DNA from: Skeletonema tropicum
Lineage: Eukaryota > Bacillariophyta > Thalassiosirophyceae > Thalassiosirales > Thalassiosiraceae
NCBI GenBank assembly: GCA_037178625.1
Contig: CM074138.1
Span: 2,418,001-2,482,000 of the forward strand
DNA: 64,000 bases
Reading direction: 5' to 3'
Under the pieces are notes generated by a model. That model saw only the letters and a program-made list of their open reading frames with translations, ran no database searches and was not told the origin of the DNA. A program made the translations under genes and the position numbers. Positions 44,395 to 56,557 of the stretch are shown one piece after another. Each line of letters begins with the position of its first letter. Positions within the stretch are counted from its first letter, which is position 1.

Positions 44395-47300
44395 GCAAGC
44401 AATGATCCAGCAAGCTTAACAACTTTGTTTGTCAGCAAATTCATCGGTCCAGTCTACTGTCGAAGCAATCACTGTCGAAGTTGATCATCAATAGCGTTGC
44501 TTGTGGCAGAGAGTCGATTTTTTATGCGCTACTTACTAAAGTTTGTCACTGGGTTCCTGTTTGTCTTTATTTCCTTCGTGGCTGCTTGACGTGATGACGT
44601 GTAATATAACGTTCCGGAGTTTTGCTACCGCCTTGTCTATCGACATGACCTCCGTTGTCTCGCAGTGTCCACACGCAACCGTCTTTGTGACGGGAGCTTT
44701 GAAGGGGGTTTAGATGGGATGTGAACAGGGATAACATGGATTTTGCGTGTGCTGGTAGAAACGGTGAAATAATACAGATTGTGTATGAAGAACGTGATTT
44801 GAACAGCAGGCCAATATTCTTCATGCAACATTCTTCATGCAGTGGCCCGTTTGGTTCATCTACGATCTGTACCCGTCCCTTGAAGCGATTGCCGTCACTT
44901 TGGGTGGGTTTGACGGGGGTTGGATGACATTAGATATTTGTTAATGACACAACAATATGTTCTATGTCAATGGTTTGGTTGGTTTCACAACACAATGGAA
45001 TACTCTTCTCTAGTTTTTAAGAGTATCAAAGCGACATCTATGCTTGAGAGATTTATGCAGCAGTTGGTTTTGGTTACACGGTGGTGTGGGTGCACGGGAT
45101 GATATCTATTATTATCACTTCCGTGCAGTCCGCTGATGAGTGATGCGCTCATGAACAATGAACATTTGCAAATCCATCACGTCGAGGGAATACTATTAAT
45201 TCGTCGATTGAGAGCTATGCTCTCCGCGTTGAGCTTGGGTTGATGGATGGTGCATTGGTCATGCATCGCTCTACCGTACTCTCCTATTGTGGAGGACAAT
45301 AGTGGAAGACCAAGCTGAGTTTGTTCTTCCTACCGCCATGAATTGATAAGTGTAGTCTACGAGTTCCCTCAAGAGCCCTTTCCCTCCTTCTGCGCATTCT
45401 ACGTTATATGCTGCATGGGGGATAAATCAACGACGGGGAGTTCTGGGGGTGCAATGCACTTCTTCATCATGGTGAGAGTATCAAAGCAAGTGACTTTGGA
45501 AAAGAAGGATGCTGCTTTGGATAATGTTGAGGGGGGGTATGTGAGCACATGTACCTACATGACTCTCGCACTCGGGTCGTGGATGGGTAGAAATTTCCCA
45601 TCTACGCCAGGGACGTACTCTCACTTATTCAAAGTAGATGGAGGTAGTCGGACGAAAGAGTTTTGCTCTTCGGCTTGATACTTCTACCTTGAATACCTCT
45701 TCGGTAGATGCATCGAAGTACCATGGACAGCTATTTTGTCGTAGCATGTAGATGCAAGGAAGTCAGTGCCAATCTGATTGTTGGAGGAAATGTTAACGTT
45801 TGGAAAATCATTCCCATCTTTAACTGTTGGGACTTGATTGGTTGACGTCTCTTCGACAATGTTTTGGGGATTGGTAGAGGGGGGGCAAGGTTGGATCTAG
45901 CATTTCAATACCTCGCGGTTTGATGCACTGATCGATACTACTACTGGGTCTGTGAGACGATATACTTCTCACTTTGCAGCAGTACCAAAACTTGTCAAAC
46001 ACTAAAAGTCTGTTCTGCACTTCATCGTCTATGCGATAAGATGGTTCGTAAGAGTATAGGGCATGTGTCCGACAGCTGTGGACCCATCACGAACACTTTG
46101 CAGAAAGGCTCCCCCACTATGGCATTCCTTCTAATGTCACACTTTGCGTCGCAAGACGCATCAAACAATTTGTCTCGTTGATTGTATTGTGGCGATTGGA
46201 TTGGCACATACATCTCGAGACATATGTTTAATTCTCTCATTTTTTGCTGAGTACTCGGGAGAATTGTATTCTCACGGAGACACAGCCCTGAATTGGATTC
46301 AAGTATCCAGTTCTCAATAGGCCGGGGAATGATGGCACGTCAAGCGGAAGATCCAATGGGGGTTACAGTCTCCCTCCATGTACTTCGTCATCGGGGATGA
46401 GTAGAACTTCCAGCAAGAGATTGCAAGTACTTCAGCGATCTCTACGGTATGCCACATCATGTACAGAATGAGTTACTCTGGGGAAGAGAGTAACAGCTAT
46501 CAGGGAAGGTATTTAAAGGTTCATGATCTGCGATTCTATCCAGCGGTGTATGAGTGCACTTCATCAACCAAGATGGTCACCCGAGTGGTGCTGATTTGTT
46601 GTTGAGATGCAATCAGCTGGATGAAGGACGGAAATGGAAATGGGCAGGTACCTGTAGTCTCTGCCAATTACCAAGAAATGAACAGTCAGACTCATGGGAG
46701 TTAATTTCTTCAGCTCAGGTTCGGACAATAGATGGTTCGAATGCTGAGGCTAAAAACTACATCAAACTGTTGACTGTAATGCAGTGCGATGGGTGTTGCT
46801 GTTTCCTACGCTCTTGAGACTATGACCGAGCATAGTCGGGGTATGAGGTATGAGCAATCAAAGCAATACGTAGGTATGGTTTCACTCCCCCAGATGGTTA
46901 CACCATTTACATCTGGGATGAATTATAAGGGGGCAGCTCAGAGAGCGTGTTCTGAAGATGGTCTGTCGTTAAACCTGTTGTGGTCATCCATACAGCCTCA
47001 TTGAGGTATGGCTAAAATTTGATCGAGTAAGCGGGCCCTTGTATCTTATCCACGATAAAAACAGAGTGCAAAAATTGAAGTGCTGTTTGAGTTGGATTGC
47101 ACTCTGGGATACAAGGTTCTCTCTGAAATTTCGAAGTGAATAACGAGGATCGAAGCGAGATTGGTTCCTCTACAAGTCAAGGACCCAATCTAAGATTCGG
47201 CAAATCCCTTATACAAATGCCTAGATCAAGGCCTCACTGATCTAGATATATCAAGATAGGAATTCGGGCTGGGCGAATTCCCCCCTCAATAGTTTTCAGA

Positions 47301-47635
47301 GTTATCGCTAGTTGCTGCGATGCTCTGCGGTTCATGGCTCCGAGAGACAACTCCAACTCTCGGTTTCACGTTCTTCTTTAGTTCACTAAGGTTATTGGAT
47401 ATTTCTTACTTCTGTCTGTTCCCCACTTCAACTTGACTTGATTGAATGATGTACGACGCACCCACCTCCAAAAAATACTGATTCCTAAGTTAAAATCCAT
47501 GGCCGGAAGATTGCCAGCGGTTCTGGTTCTGGACAGTTCTGGATACTTTGAAATTGAAAATCATCACAACACTGCGTGCCACAAAAGAAAACACGAAGGA
47601 GACAATGACTAATGTGATAGTGTGTAGTCTTCCTA
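44395..47635. other. Long stretch without a supported gene
   Basis: Frames are short, and none shows a domain I recognise on either strand. A weak stem AGAGTGCAA/TTGCACTCT lies near 47064-47110. The region may hold old degenerate retroelement DNA, but I found no RT, integrase or LTR words. Confidence 0.4.
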
Positions 47636-47967
47636 TCATTTACTCTTTGCCTTTGCCTCATGCCTCTTGCACACTCCTCCTATGACAGCATAGTTTGAAC
47701 ATCCTTTGCTGCTGCATCGTTTGGCCTCTGCGCCAATGCCAATGTTATCTTTGTCCCATGTCTCCAGCACACTCCTCCTTTAACAGCACCATTAGTACAT
47801 CCTTCAATGTTGCATCGTTTGGCCTTTCCTCCATGCTTGGTGCAAACTCCTCTCCTCTGAGCTTGAGCTTGACACCCATTGATACTGCATGGCTTGCGAT
47901 TCTTCTTTGCCCCGTGCTTGCTGCACACTCCTGTACAACTTGATTTGTACATCCATCGCTCGAGCAT
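47636..47967 (-). pseudogene. Broken GVCxxHG Cys-repeat gene (WRKY19-like type)
   Basis: The frames carry four units of a Cys/His repeat found in many stramenopile proteins (often labelled WRKY19-like): GCTNQVV..GVCSKHGAK, SINGCQAQAQRRGVCTKHGG, NIEGCTNGAVKGGVCWRHG, and KGCSNYAVIGGVCKRH. Units 1 and 4 lie in other frames than units 2 and 3, with one-base shifts near 47940 and 47715, and the N-terminus is missing. The remnant stops 33 bases before the MITE at 48000. Confidence 0.65.
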
Positions 47968-47999
47968 ATATAGATATAGACCTTTTTACTTTGCTTCTC

Positions 48000-48390
48000 G
48001 GCTAAGTCTATGGTCAGCCTAGCCAGAAAACGGCGATTTGTCCGCTCTCAGCCGTTACGGACTAACGGGCCATGTAAGGGTGTTAAAATGCTCCTCTCGG
48101 TGAGCTGCATTTGAATCCGTGAAGATCTAAGAAAAATAAAAAAATATTTTGTTAGCCCTACCCCTAGAAAAAACTAAGGGTTAACCCCCAAAATAGTCCC
48201 TCTTTCCAATTTCCCTGGGTCTTCAGGCTGGAATCATTTTTTGTTTTCACCACGATTCAAAACCTTGCTTAGATCTCTACGGATTTGAACTCCTCTCACT
48301 CTCAGCTTTCCGACACTATGTTGACCATTTTCTGAGGTTGAGTACTCGCTGAGAAGAGACATCCTGGCTAGGGTGACCATAGACTTAGCC
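48000..48390. mobile_element. MITE, GGCTAAGT family, copy 1
   Basis: Ends are GGCTAAGTCTATGGTCA and its reverse complement, continuing as AGCCTAGCCAG/CTGGCTAGGGT. It is flanked by a 4-bp direct repeat TCTC. It matches copy 2 (48767-49165) over its whole length in the same orientation, including AAAAAATATTTTGTTAGCCC and CACGATTCAAAACCTTGC. No ORF. Confidence 0.8.
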
Positions 48391-48766
48391 TCTCGCGCAC
48401 TCTTTCTTCGACAACTATATCTCTACATCCTTCACTTTTTCTTACAACTCTCGCTTGAGTCAGCTCCTCATCTTCAGATGATGACTTTCACTTTCGATCA
48501 GATTGTGCCTGGTTGCTTCTTTCATTCGAATTCTCTACCGTAGATCTAGTATCAGAAGTATCAGCAGTGGAAGAAGCATGTTGTGGTGCATTATTTTCTG
48601 ATGTGTTTTTTAAGGGAGCTCTCTCTTCCTCTTCGTTGTTGTATAGTTTGATAGCATCAGTCGCCATATCTGCTGCCTTTTTCAGTGGAATCACGATTTA
48701 TGTTAGGAGTAGGAGGAGGCTGTGCTAGTACCATCGCAATCTTTGTCTTGGAAGATTCGCTGCTGA
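48391..48766. other. Spacer between the two MITE copies
   Basis: Holds a small minus-strand frame (48488 to about 48670) reading MATDAIKLYNNEEEERAP and ending in a Ser/Asn/Thr-rich tail. Low-complexity composition; no domain recognised. I do not call it a gene. Confidence 0.3.
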
Positions 48767-49165
48767 GGCTAAGTGTATGGTCAGGCCAGGCTCCCTAAAA
48801 ATGGCTAATTTATCTGTTCTCAGCCGCTACTGGGGCTAACCTACCCTTTTATAGGCTTAAAATGCTCGTCTCGATGAGCTTGTTGCAAATCAATGAGTTG
48901 CTTCCAAAAATAAAAAAATATTTTGTTAGCCCCATTCCCTGGCTTGCCTTGGGGGTTAACCCCAAAAAAGAAGCCCCATCTCCAATTTCCCTTGGTCTTC
49001 AGCTCCATATTACAATTCATTTCACCACGATTCAAAACCTTGCCAAGCAAAGCATGGATTTGAACTCCTCTCACTCTCAGCTTTCCAACGCTATGTTGAT
49101 CACTTCTTGAAGTCAAATACTCATTGAGAACAGATTTGCTGGGGAGCCTGACCATACACTTAGCC
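48767..49165. mobile_element. MITE, GGCTAAGT family, copy 2
   Basis: Inverted ends GGCTAAGTGTATGGTCAGGC and the matching reverse complement, with inner AGGCTCCC/GGGAGCCT. Flanked by the 4-bp direct repeat CTGA. Its left and right ends agree with each other better than with copy 1, so base changes are matched across the stem. Confidence 0.8.
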
Positions 49166-49520
49166 CTGAGCAGAAGCGGCTTCGACGATCTGATGACTCT
49201 CTTGATCTTGAGCGTCCGAATTAGTAGCATGACCATGATTCTCTTCCTTTCGATGATGTCGAGCTCTCTGTTGCGATGTATTGTTATTGTCTGATAATGA
49301 TAATGATAATGATTAATAATGATGTGTGCTCTCAGATTTCTAGCCTTACATATTCATATTGCTCCTCTCGCTCTCGAAATAATGATTGAATGAGATGGAT
49401 GATTCAGGACTTCTATCCATAAATTCTGTGGTGGCGTGCAGAGAGGGGGGAAGAAAAAAATGATGGCGACAACAATAGAAGGCATGATGTCCAACAACGG
49501 TGACAAGGGATTGTAGTTGC

Positions 49521-49559
49521 TGTCACTGTCACTGTCACTGTCACTATCACTATCACTAT
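49521..49559. repeat. GTCACT/ATCACT hexanucleotide tandem
   Basis: About six uninterrupted units of TGTCAC changing to TATCAC, immediately before a gene-poor stretch. Confidence 0.8.
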
Positions 49560-49866
49560 GGAGGATACAATGAGTATTGAGAATCAGCGACCAGGTTTTA
49601 CACAGGTTTTACACTGATTTTTACTCCTACACTGAAATGAAGGTCGTTACCTGGGACTGGGAACGTTCCAAATTTGAGCGAACTTTCTATTGCTACTGCT
49701 ATTGGCTTGAACTTGAAAGTGGAAGTGGAAGGATGAGTGTGAGTACTTACGATACAGATACAGTTCACAGTGTGTATCTTAATCTTAAAAAAAAACATAC
49801 TTATGCCAACATGTTTTACCTCAAACTCTAATAACTCTACACAGTACATGGAGCGATAATTACTTC

Positions 49867-50340
49867 GATTTCGCCTTCGTTCGAATTCCCTTATATTTGT
49901 GGAATGTGTGAAGGCTCTACTTATATATGAAGTTCTCTTTCTCGATCTCTCTCTCTAGAGCTCTAAGTATAGCTAGAGATAGAGAGATCAAACAGTGCAG
50001 GCGAAAGCGAAGGAAGAGCGAGGAAGACAGAGACAAAAAAGATATGTTCTTACTTTTTTGTCACGAGGTCACAGGGAATGACTCTCTTCCGGTATCGCCT
50101 TCGCTCGGATTCCCTTTGTATTTGTGGAATGTGTGAAGGTTCTAAATACATATGGAGCTCAGACAGTGCGGGCAAAAGCGAAGGAAGAGCGAGGAAGACA
50201 GAGACAAAAAAGATATGTCTTATGTACTTAGACAGAGACAAAAAAGATATGTTCTTACTTTTTTGTCACGAGGTCACAGGGAATGACTCTCTTCCGGTAT
50301 CGCCTTCGCTCGGATTCCCTTTGTATTTGTGGAACTAGCC
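49867..50340. repeat. Nested tandem repeats of about 200-230 bp
   Basis: A module beginning TCGCCTTCG and running through ATTTGTGGAATGTGTGAAGG occurs at about 49873, 50096 and 50300 (last copy cut). A second module (GACAGAGACAAAAAAGATAT, TTACTTTTTTGTCACGAGG, GGGAATGACTCTCTTCC) occurs at about 50028-50092 and 50232-50296, with a short extra copy near 50200. The copies of the second module are almost identical, so the duplication is recent. A trace (GAAGGTTCTAAATAC) recurs near 51413. Confidence 0.75.
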
Positions 50341-50604
50341 GCTTCGCGTGCTAGCGCGTCCCGCGTCAGTACGCACAAAAAATGTTACTCTCTCAAGTCA
50401 CTTCTTGTATTCCCTTGCAACATGCTTACCACTCGCTGCTGCCAAAGAAGAAGCTGCACCTCAAGAAGCCACTTCTCATGAATGCTTATGTTGCTTGTAC
50501 CCACCGTCCAATCTATTCTTGCTCCTACCCTGAACTCGTTGCCGCTGCAAGAAAAGACGCTTCTACTGGGCACCTGCATCCACTAAGTACGATTGTGCAC
50601 TGTG

Positions 50605-51126
50605 ATAAGCCCAGACAGCAGACAGTCTCCGTTCCCGCCACCAATTCGTCGGCCGGGCCCATTTTTTAGAGACCTCCACCTCCACCATGGCGGCCGCCTG
50701 ACTAGCCCATAACTTTAATTTCTACTGTAACGGAGATATATGCTAAACCAATGATGCAGACCTGTAGAGTATACTTATGAGATCATATGGTATCCAAGAA
50801 TCGTACTTATATCTTATTCTCGCCGAGATATGCATTTTGGGGTTTACTATGGGCATGCCTGCCAAATTTGTCCATCAGTAAAGTTAGACAAGCTCATAGT
50901 AAACCCCAAAATGCATATCTCGGCGAGAAAATAAGATATTACTACGATTCTTTGATACCATATGCTCTCCTAAACATACTCTACAGGTAAGTATCAATGG
51001 TATAGTATATATCTGCTTCATAATAAAAGTTATCGAGAATAAAATATAGGGGCTTATTAGGCGGCCGTCATGGTGGAGGTCTAAAAAAAATGGGCCCGGA
51101 CGGATTTGAGGTCTGTCTGGGCTTAT
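50605..51126. mobile_element. 522-bp foldback element
   Basis: Terminal ATAAGCCCAGACAG matches the reverse complement of CTGTCTGGGCTTAT at 51113-51126. The next blocks GGGCCCATTTTTT, GACCTCCACC and GGCGGCCG also pair. The central arms (about 50762-50860 and 50885-50990) pair closely through CGCCGAGATATGCATTTTGG and GGGGTTTACTATG, leaving a loop near 50870. Almost the whole element can fold into one hairpin. No ORF. Confidence 0.8.
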
Positions 51127-51376
51127 AATAATTATTTGTGACACTCCCAAACTCAACCCCCTGAATGTGACACTACCAAACTCAATCAATCCTCTTCGTG
51201 TTAGGTACATACATACACCTACACTGGGACTGGATCCTCTTCGGTTAGGTACATACCCTCAAAATGTGACACTGGGACTGGCTGTCGCATGCCTCGCCAA
51301 TTTAGACTTTTAGGTAAAAATTCCTACGTAACACTTTGTGTAGATTGAGAAGAAACTAACGGACATCGGACATGAT

Positions 51377-51413
51377 ATACACACACGCACGCACGCACAC
51401 GCGCACACGCGCG
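51377..51413. repeat. CA/GC-rich microsatellite
   Basis: ACACACGCACGCACGCACAC followed by GCGCACACGCGCG; alternating purine-pyrimidine. Confidence 0.8.
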
Positions 51414-52049
51414 AAGGTTCTAAATACTATTAGATAGAAGTATTCACAACTTTGTGTACATACTTTCCGCCCGCTAAATAGCTAGCGGCGGGCTGCGTGG
51501 ATTCACAGCCACAGCCAGGCCGCGAAATACACACTATGTAACAGAAATTTTAAAGTACGCGAAATACACATAGGTATGTCAGCCATGCACACACATACAC
51601 TTTCGTAGATCGAAGAAGTTTCGTGCGAAGTCGTAGTCGTATCGGCTTTTTTCTCACATTGCAAGTCACAAACGAGCACTTATCGTACTTCGCCAATTTG
51701 ACTCCACCAGTCTTCGTCTTTTCTCATTCCAATTGCTCAAAAGATCGGCGATCCAACGCCAACGCATATGATCTGAGAGCGAGTAGCTTTCTAACTAAGT
51801 CTAAGTAATCACTTCTTCTTCACCAACAATTGATCAATTGCCTTGCTTTTGCTCAAGTGCTGAAGGAATCCTCTGTCAATTGGATTTGGATATCTTGGTC
51901 ATTGCTTCAGACCTGTGCTACGCAGTGCCGTTCGTCCCACACAAGCTGACACATTGTTCCACAGATCCCTCTGCCTCTGCAAACCCATTGTCCCAGACAA
52001 TCTTACACTTCCTCCCATCGTGTACATACTATCACTTTGAGCATCCATA
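51414..52049. other. 5' flank of the MFS-like gene
   Basis: No gene is called. The last part (51840-52040) has coding-like composition (LDLDILVIASDLCYAVPFVP), but I cannot link it to the ATG at 52050. Confidence 0.35.
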
Positions 52050-53788
52050 ATGTGCAAATACAAACCAGCGGGTCAATCACTGACTGCTACTGCTAGTGAC
52101 ATCGTCGCTGATCAGGTTAATGATACTAATGCCAACAAAGATGATGTATTGGCACTGGCATTGATGGAAAAGGCCAAGATCCATCTGTTGGTCTATTACT
52201 TGCCTTTCTTCTACGGAGCAATCACGAGGCTTCCGTTCATCTACTTTGTGATTCATATGAGATTCCATTTCAATCTATCATGGGAAGAAATTGGCCTTTT
52301 TGTTGGATCCTACCAAGCTGCTCGAGTTGTGGTTAGCTTCACAACTATCTTTGTTCCCAGGCTATCTCATTTTGTCGGTACTAGTCTCGGTTTAGTTGGG
52401 AGCATCGTCGTACTTGTGCAGAGTAATGATGATAAGATGTCATTCTTACTTGGGACCATTGCTATTGGATTTAGCGAAACACTCTCTTCATCGCAGATGT
52501 TATTGAAGAACAAATCTTCCATCAATAAAGATATTGATGTTATTTCACGTCAGATCAAGGTCCAATATTCTGCAGGTGAGATAGAATCATACAGGATAGT
52601 CATACGATATCGATATGATATGAGTTTGAACTTTTGATCGTTCATTATCATTTTACTGACTTTGCGATGCTCTCCTTTGTGTGCACTCAAGTCATGTTTG
52701 GAGTTACTTTTGCCTTCCTATTGGGAGGAGTAGTATACGATGTTTATGGAATTGACGGCATTGCCATCTTTGGGATTTCATGAGTGTGTGTGAGCTCCTC
52801 TCTCTTGTAGTTTACTTGCTACTTGATATCTTACATGCCGACGCCCCTTCATTGGATGAGAATGAGAAATCGCCCAATGTTGATAGTGATAATGCATCGT
52901 CTCCTTCCACGTCAAGCACCGACGAAGACTGTAAAGAAAGCAGTGATAGCGATATCGAAAGTCCAGCCGATGATATCCAGTTTAGTGAACATGAGGTCAA
53001 GCAAGCTTTAGACTCTTTCAGTACCTCTGCAATTGGAGCGAATTATATCAACTATATCCTTCTAATCACCTTCGGAGTGGAATCCATCACAATCGGATAC
53101 AATCTAGCCATATCGCCAGTATTCATTCTTGAAGAGTTTGACAAGAGCACTACAATTATTGGAATCGCTCTCGCTGCCGGCGCTGCCGCGGGAACTTTCT
53201 TCAGTGTCTATGTCACACTTTCAAAGAAGGGTGAATCATTTTTGAATTTGAAGTCATACTTCACGTCGCCGAATGATCTCTTCGCTGCACTTGCAGGCAT
53301 ATCCATTTCTGTGCTCATTGCAGCTATTCCTTTGTTTCCTGTTTATATCGTCGGGCTTCTGTTTCTTATGGCCTTCAATGATATGGGTGCCGTCATTTTG
53401 AATGAAATCCAAGGCACTATCACCACTTCGAAATCCTACAGCTACAGCTCGATTGGCCCAATGGGCCAGTGCGTTAGGAGAAGTTTCAATTGTAGTAACT
53501 GCAATCACAGGCCCATTGCTTTTTGGTATATTGCCTCGTCTACCATATATTGTGGCAGGTAGTGTGACAGGAGTTTGGTTGGTGATTTTAGTTGTCTTGA
53601 TCACGAGACGAACGGAGAAGAGCAAAGCTAAGCTTGAATTGGATAGAACCTTGTCGAACAATTTCAGGGATCAATTCAGTAAGATGAGTTTCTCTCAGAG
53701 AGAGATCATCAAGCGGCAGCATAAGAAAGGAATTCTTGTAGGCCGGGATAACGATAACGGAGCTGAGATGGAAACATGCAGCGAATAA
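52050..53788 (+). CDS. MFS-like membrane transporter (two frame breaks)
   Basis: Exon 1 is 52050-52575 (ends GCAG/GTGAGA, phase 1); exon 2 starts at 52692 after ACTCAAG. The product has six or more membrane spans in its N-terminal half (LVYYLPFFYGAITRLPFIYF, then FVGSYQAARVVVSF and others). A long acidic cytoplasmic loop follows (SPSTSSTDEDCKESSDSD), as in the middle loop of major facilitator proteins, and then a second bundle (YILLITFGVESITIGYNLAI, IGIALAAGAAAGTFFSVYV, IAAIPLFPVYIVGLLFLM, SIVVTAITGPLLFGILP). Single-base breaks lie near 52777 (after FGI, before SVCELLSL) and near 53470 (GPMGQ then ALGEVSIV). The second half keeps a basic tail. Substrate unknown; MFS is inferred from topology. 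Confidence 0.6.
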
Positions 53789-54873
53789 TTCTGCCGATCA
53801 ATTAAGTCCAACAGGCCGGGTAGGCTGCAGGCTTGATATGGTTTGTCCAACTTTATGAAGAGCAGGATCAAAGGCCTAACGGTGCTGCACGTTAATGTCA
53901 AAATGTTAAAGAGAATTTATCCTATGTATGAGTAAAAATTATTGTAATTGTAAGCCATCCACTCGTTCTTGTAAGGCCGTGGACGTGGATGTTCCGCGCC
54001 ACCCCAAAAATCACGAAAATGGTGGCTGAAGCTTAATTTGAGAAAGAGGATATGAAAGTGAAACAGTGCAAGAGATTATGGGTGATGCGATTCATGATGC
54101 GCTATGGAGGTTCAGAGAATCAGGAGGAATAAGAGGAGATCCTGAATTAGGTTGGATGGGATGATATATTCAGGTACAGGGCTCCTGCTCCTGCTTTGGG
54201 ATTGGCAAGTGAGAACCCTGCTGTTGGCGGAGGAGGAGAACCTTTGGTCTGCGTTAGAGTACTGTCAGATTTATAAGCCAAATTGGTCTCTTGGAACAGA
54301 CCGACTTGTGCAGGTACAGCTCAGCAAACTTACTGTTGCAATCATGAAAGTGAAAGTCAATTTTATGTTAAACATTTTGAAGATTACAGTGATATCGATG
54401 GTACCTTTCAATTCAGCTTCAAAAGGTCTTTCCAATGGATATGCCGTTGGTCAAGTTTGAATCTCTGCTTTGAAATTCTGGCTGCAAAGCCATCTCAAAT
54501 CTCTAGCTGCGCCCTGCCGGCCACTTTCTAACCCGCGTTTCTAGCCCGATCAATTCCTAAAGTTGGCTCCAATGAGGCTAATTATACGCCCAATCGATAG
54601 AGGAGATCACGAGCTTTCCAAAACGCTACTCATCGCCGTCATTTGCCGCCCAAGGGAAGCCATGGCCATGCTTAAAGATTGTGGTGAAGAAGATAAGTAA
54701 GTTCGAAGTGGTGATTGGTGAGTCACATCGCGACTCAAGTCCCACTTACGCACGAACACTCTTTTGCGTGTTGCAACATGAACATGAAGATGTGCACATC
54801 ATAAGTAGTACGTATCGTCGAGAACAGCTCGCCGTCAGCTTTAACAATAGCTTCAAATCATCAAACTATTGTC
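53789..54873. other. Gene-poor stretch
   Basis: No gene supported. Frames at 54152-54531 lack domains. Confidence 0.4.
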
Positions 54874-56320
54874 ATGATTCGCCGTCTTGTCTCTTCTTCA
54901 GCGGTCATAATTGCTGTCTTGGCGGCTCATCTTGATCAATCCAACGCGCTCTTATCGGCTGGCAGTAGCAACACATCATTCTCACAACATCATCATCGTA
55001 GTTGCCATTATAATCATCCATCTACATCCTATCCAACAAAGGTCAACAACAATCGAATACCATCATCACGCAATACACTACGCGCCACCACCAAAGAAAC
55101 AGAACTAACCAACCTCCGTAAACTCCTCTCCGTCCTGCCATTACAATTCATGATAAAAATCTCGCCTCCACCATCCCACTAAGTCAAATATCCTCTCGAC
55201 TACACGATCTTGAAATTGAATCGTCCGATCCTTCATTTTGGGACTCTTCGAATAGTGCACGCAATGATGTGGTCACGAAGGAAATTGCACGGTATAGTAA
55301 ATTAAAGGAGGAGATGGAACTTTGGGATCGATTGAGGAGAGATGCGACTGATGCGCTGGAGTTGTTGGAAGAGGAAGATGATGGTGAGGAGGAAGATGAA
55401 GAAATGATTGCATTGACTCAAGAAGAATGTCAATCTTCCGCATCAACAATTACTGCAGCTTATCCCAAAAGTACGAATTGTCCACGTTACTTTCGGGTCC
55501 GTATGATGACTCTTCCTGTCGACTCCTACTAACCGCCGGGGCAGGTGGTACCGAGGCATGTGATTGGGTCAACATGCTCTACCGGATGTACTCCCGACAC
55601 GCAACGTACATGGACTATACCGTGAAGGTAGTCGATGAAAGTGCCGGGGATGTAGTGGGATATAAATCGGTAGAATTACAAATTGATGGTCCCAATGCCT
55701 ATGGATGGTTCAAGGGTGAGAAGGGAGCGCATCGGTTGGTACGGTTGAGTCCGTTTAATGCGAATAATAAGCGGCAGACGACCTTTGCAGGGGTGGATGT
55801 TGCACCGGTGTTGGATGAGGACGATGTGAAAACGGTGGAAATACCCGACAATGAAGTGGAGATTAGTACCATGAGGAGTGGGGGGAAGGGTGGACAAAAT
55901 GTCAACAAGGTTGAGACAGGAGTGCGAATTAAGCATATTCCAAGTGGCCTAGCGGTAAAGTGTACCGAGGAACGGAGTCAACTAATGAACAAAAATCTGG
56001 CCATGAATCGATTAAAGGCACAATTGTTGGCGATTGCCCAAGAACAACGATTGCAAGATATCAATGCGATAAGGGGAGATGTCGTGGAGGCAAGTTGGGG
56101 TGCTCAGATTAGGAATTATGTGATGCAACCGTATAAAATGGTGAAGGATGGAAGATCGGAATGGGAAACTAGTGATGTCGATGGTGTGTTGGATGGTGGA
56201 GCGGCGTTGGAGGAGTTTGTTGGGGCGTGGTTGCGGTGGAGGAAGGGCTACGGAAGAGAAGGAGCGGGAGGAGGCGGAGATGGCGGGGATTTGATGTTTG
56301 TACAATTCACTGTTCGCTAA
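54874..56320 (+). CDS. prfB: Organellar peptide chain release factor 2 (two frame breaks)
   Basis: The ATG at 54874 opens a signal-peptide-like N-terminus (VSSSAVIIAVLAAHLDQSNA) with a Ser/His/Asn-rich stretch after it, consistent with organelle targeting. The core reads DLEIESSDPSFW, then SLSQKYELSTLLSGPYDDSS, LLLTAGAGGTEACDWVNMLYR, LVRLSPFNANNKRQTTFAGV and RSGGKGGQNVNKVETGVRI. GGQ is the peptidyl-tRNA hydrolysis motif, and SPF is the RF2-type tripeptide that reads UGA/UAA. Frame shifts near 55125 and 55440 separate the N-terminal helices from the catalytic core; the core from 55430 to 56320 is continuous. Plastid or mitochondrial location is not resolved; the start lacks a clear ASAFAP site. 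Confidence 0.8.
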
Positions 56321-56557
56321 AGCAAAAGCATTTTTAGTCAAGCTAATCGCATCATGATCATGATAGAGGACGACACGCAACATGATACTAGCGCTACATC
56401 TCTTCCCTTATCCACTTCTTAAAGTACGTTTGGTGGGCCCTCTCAGAGGCGAAGTAAGTTATCTATCTGACCGACATTTTGCTATGAACAGCTCTATATC
56501 CGCATTTGCTCTCCATAGAGACATGATAATATGCCGATATATTATGTATCTACTGCG

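Noticed and set aside
45343..45678. Plus-strand frame of 111 codons in the 44-47 kb stretch
   Set aside because: Does not start with ATG context of note, has no recognised motif, and neighbours are equally open in other frames.
48488..48694. Small minus-strand gene between the MITEs
   Set aside because: First codon is GTG; from the internal ATG only a low-complexity acidic peptide results, with no family match.
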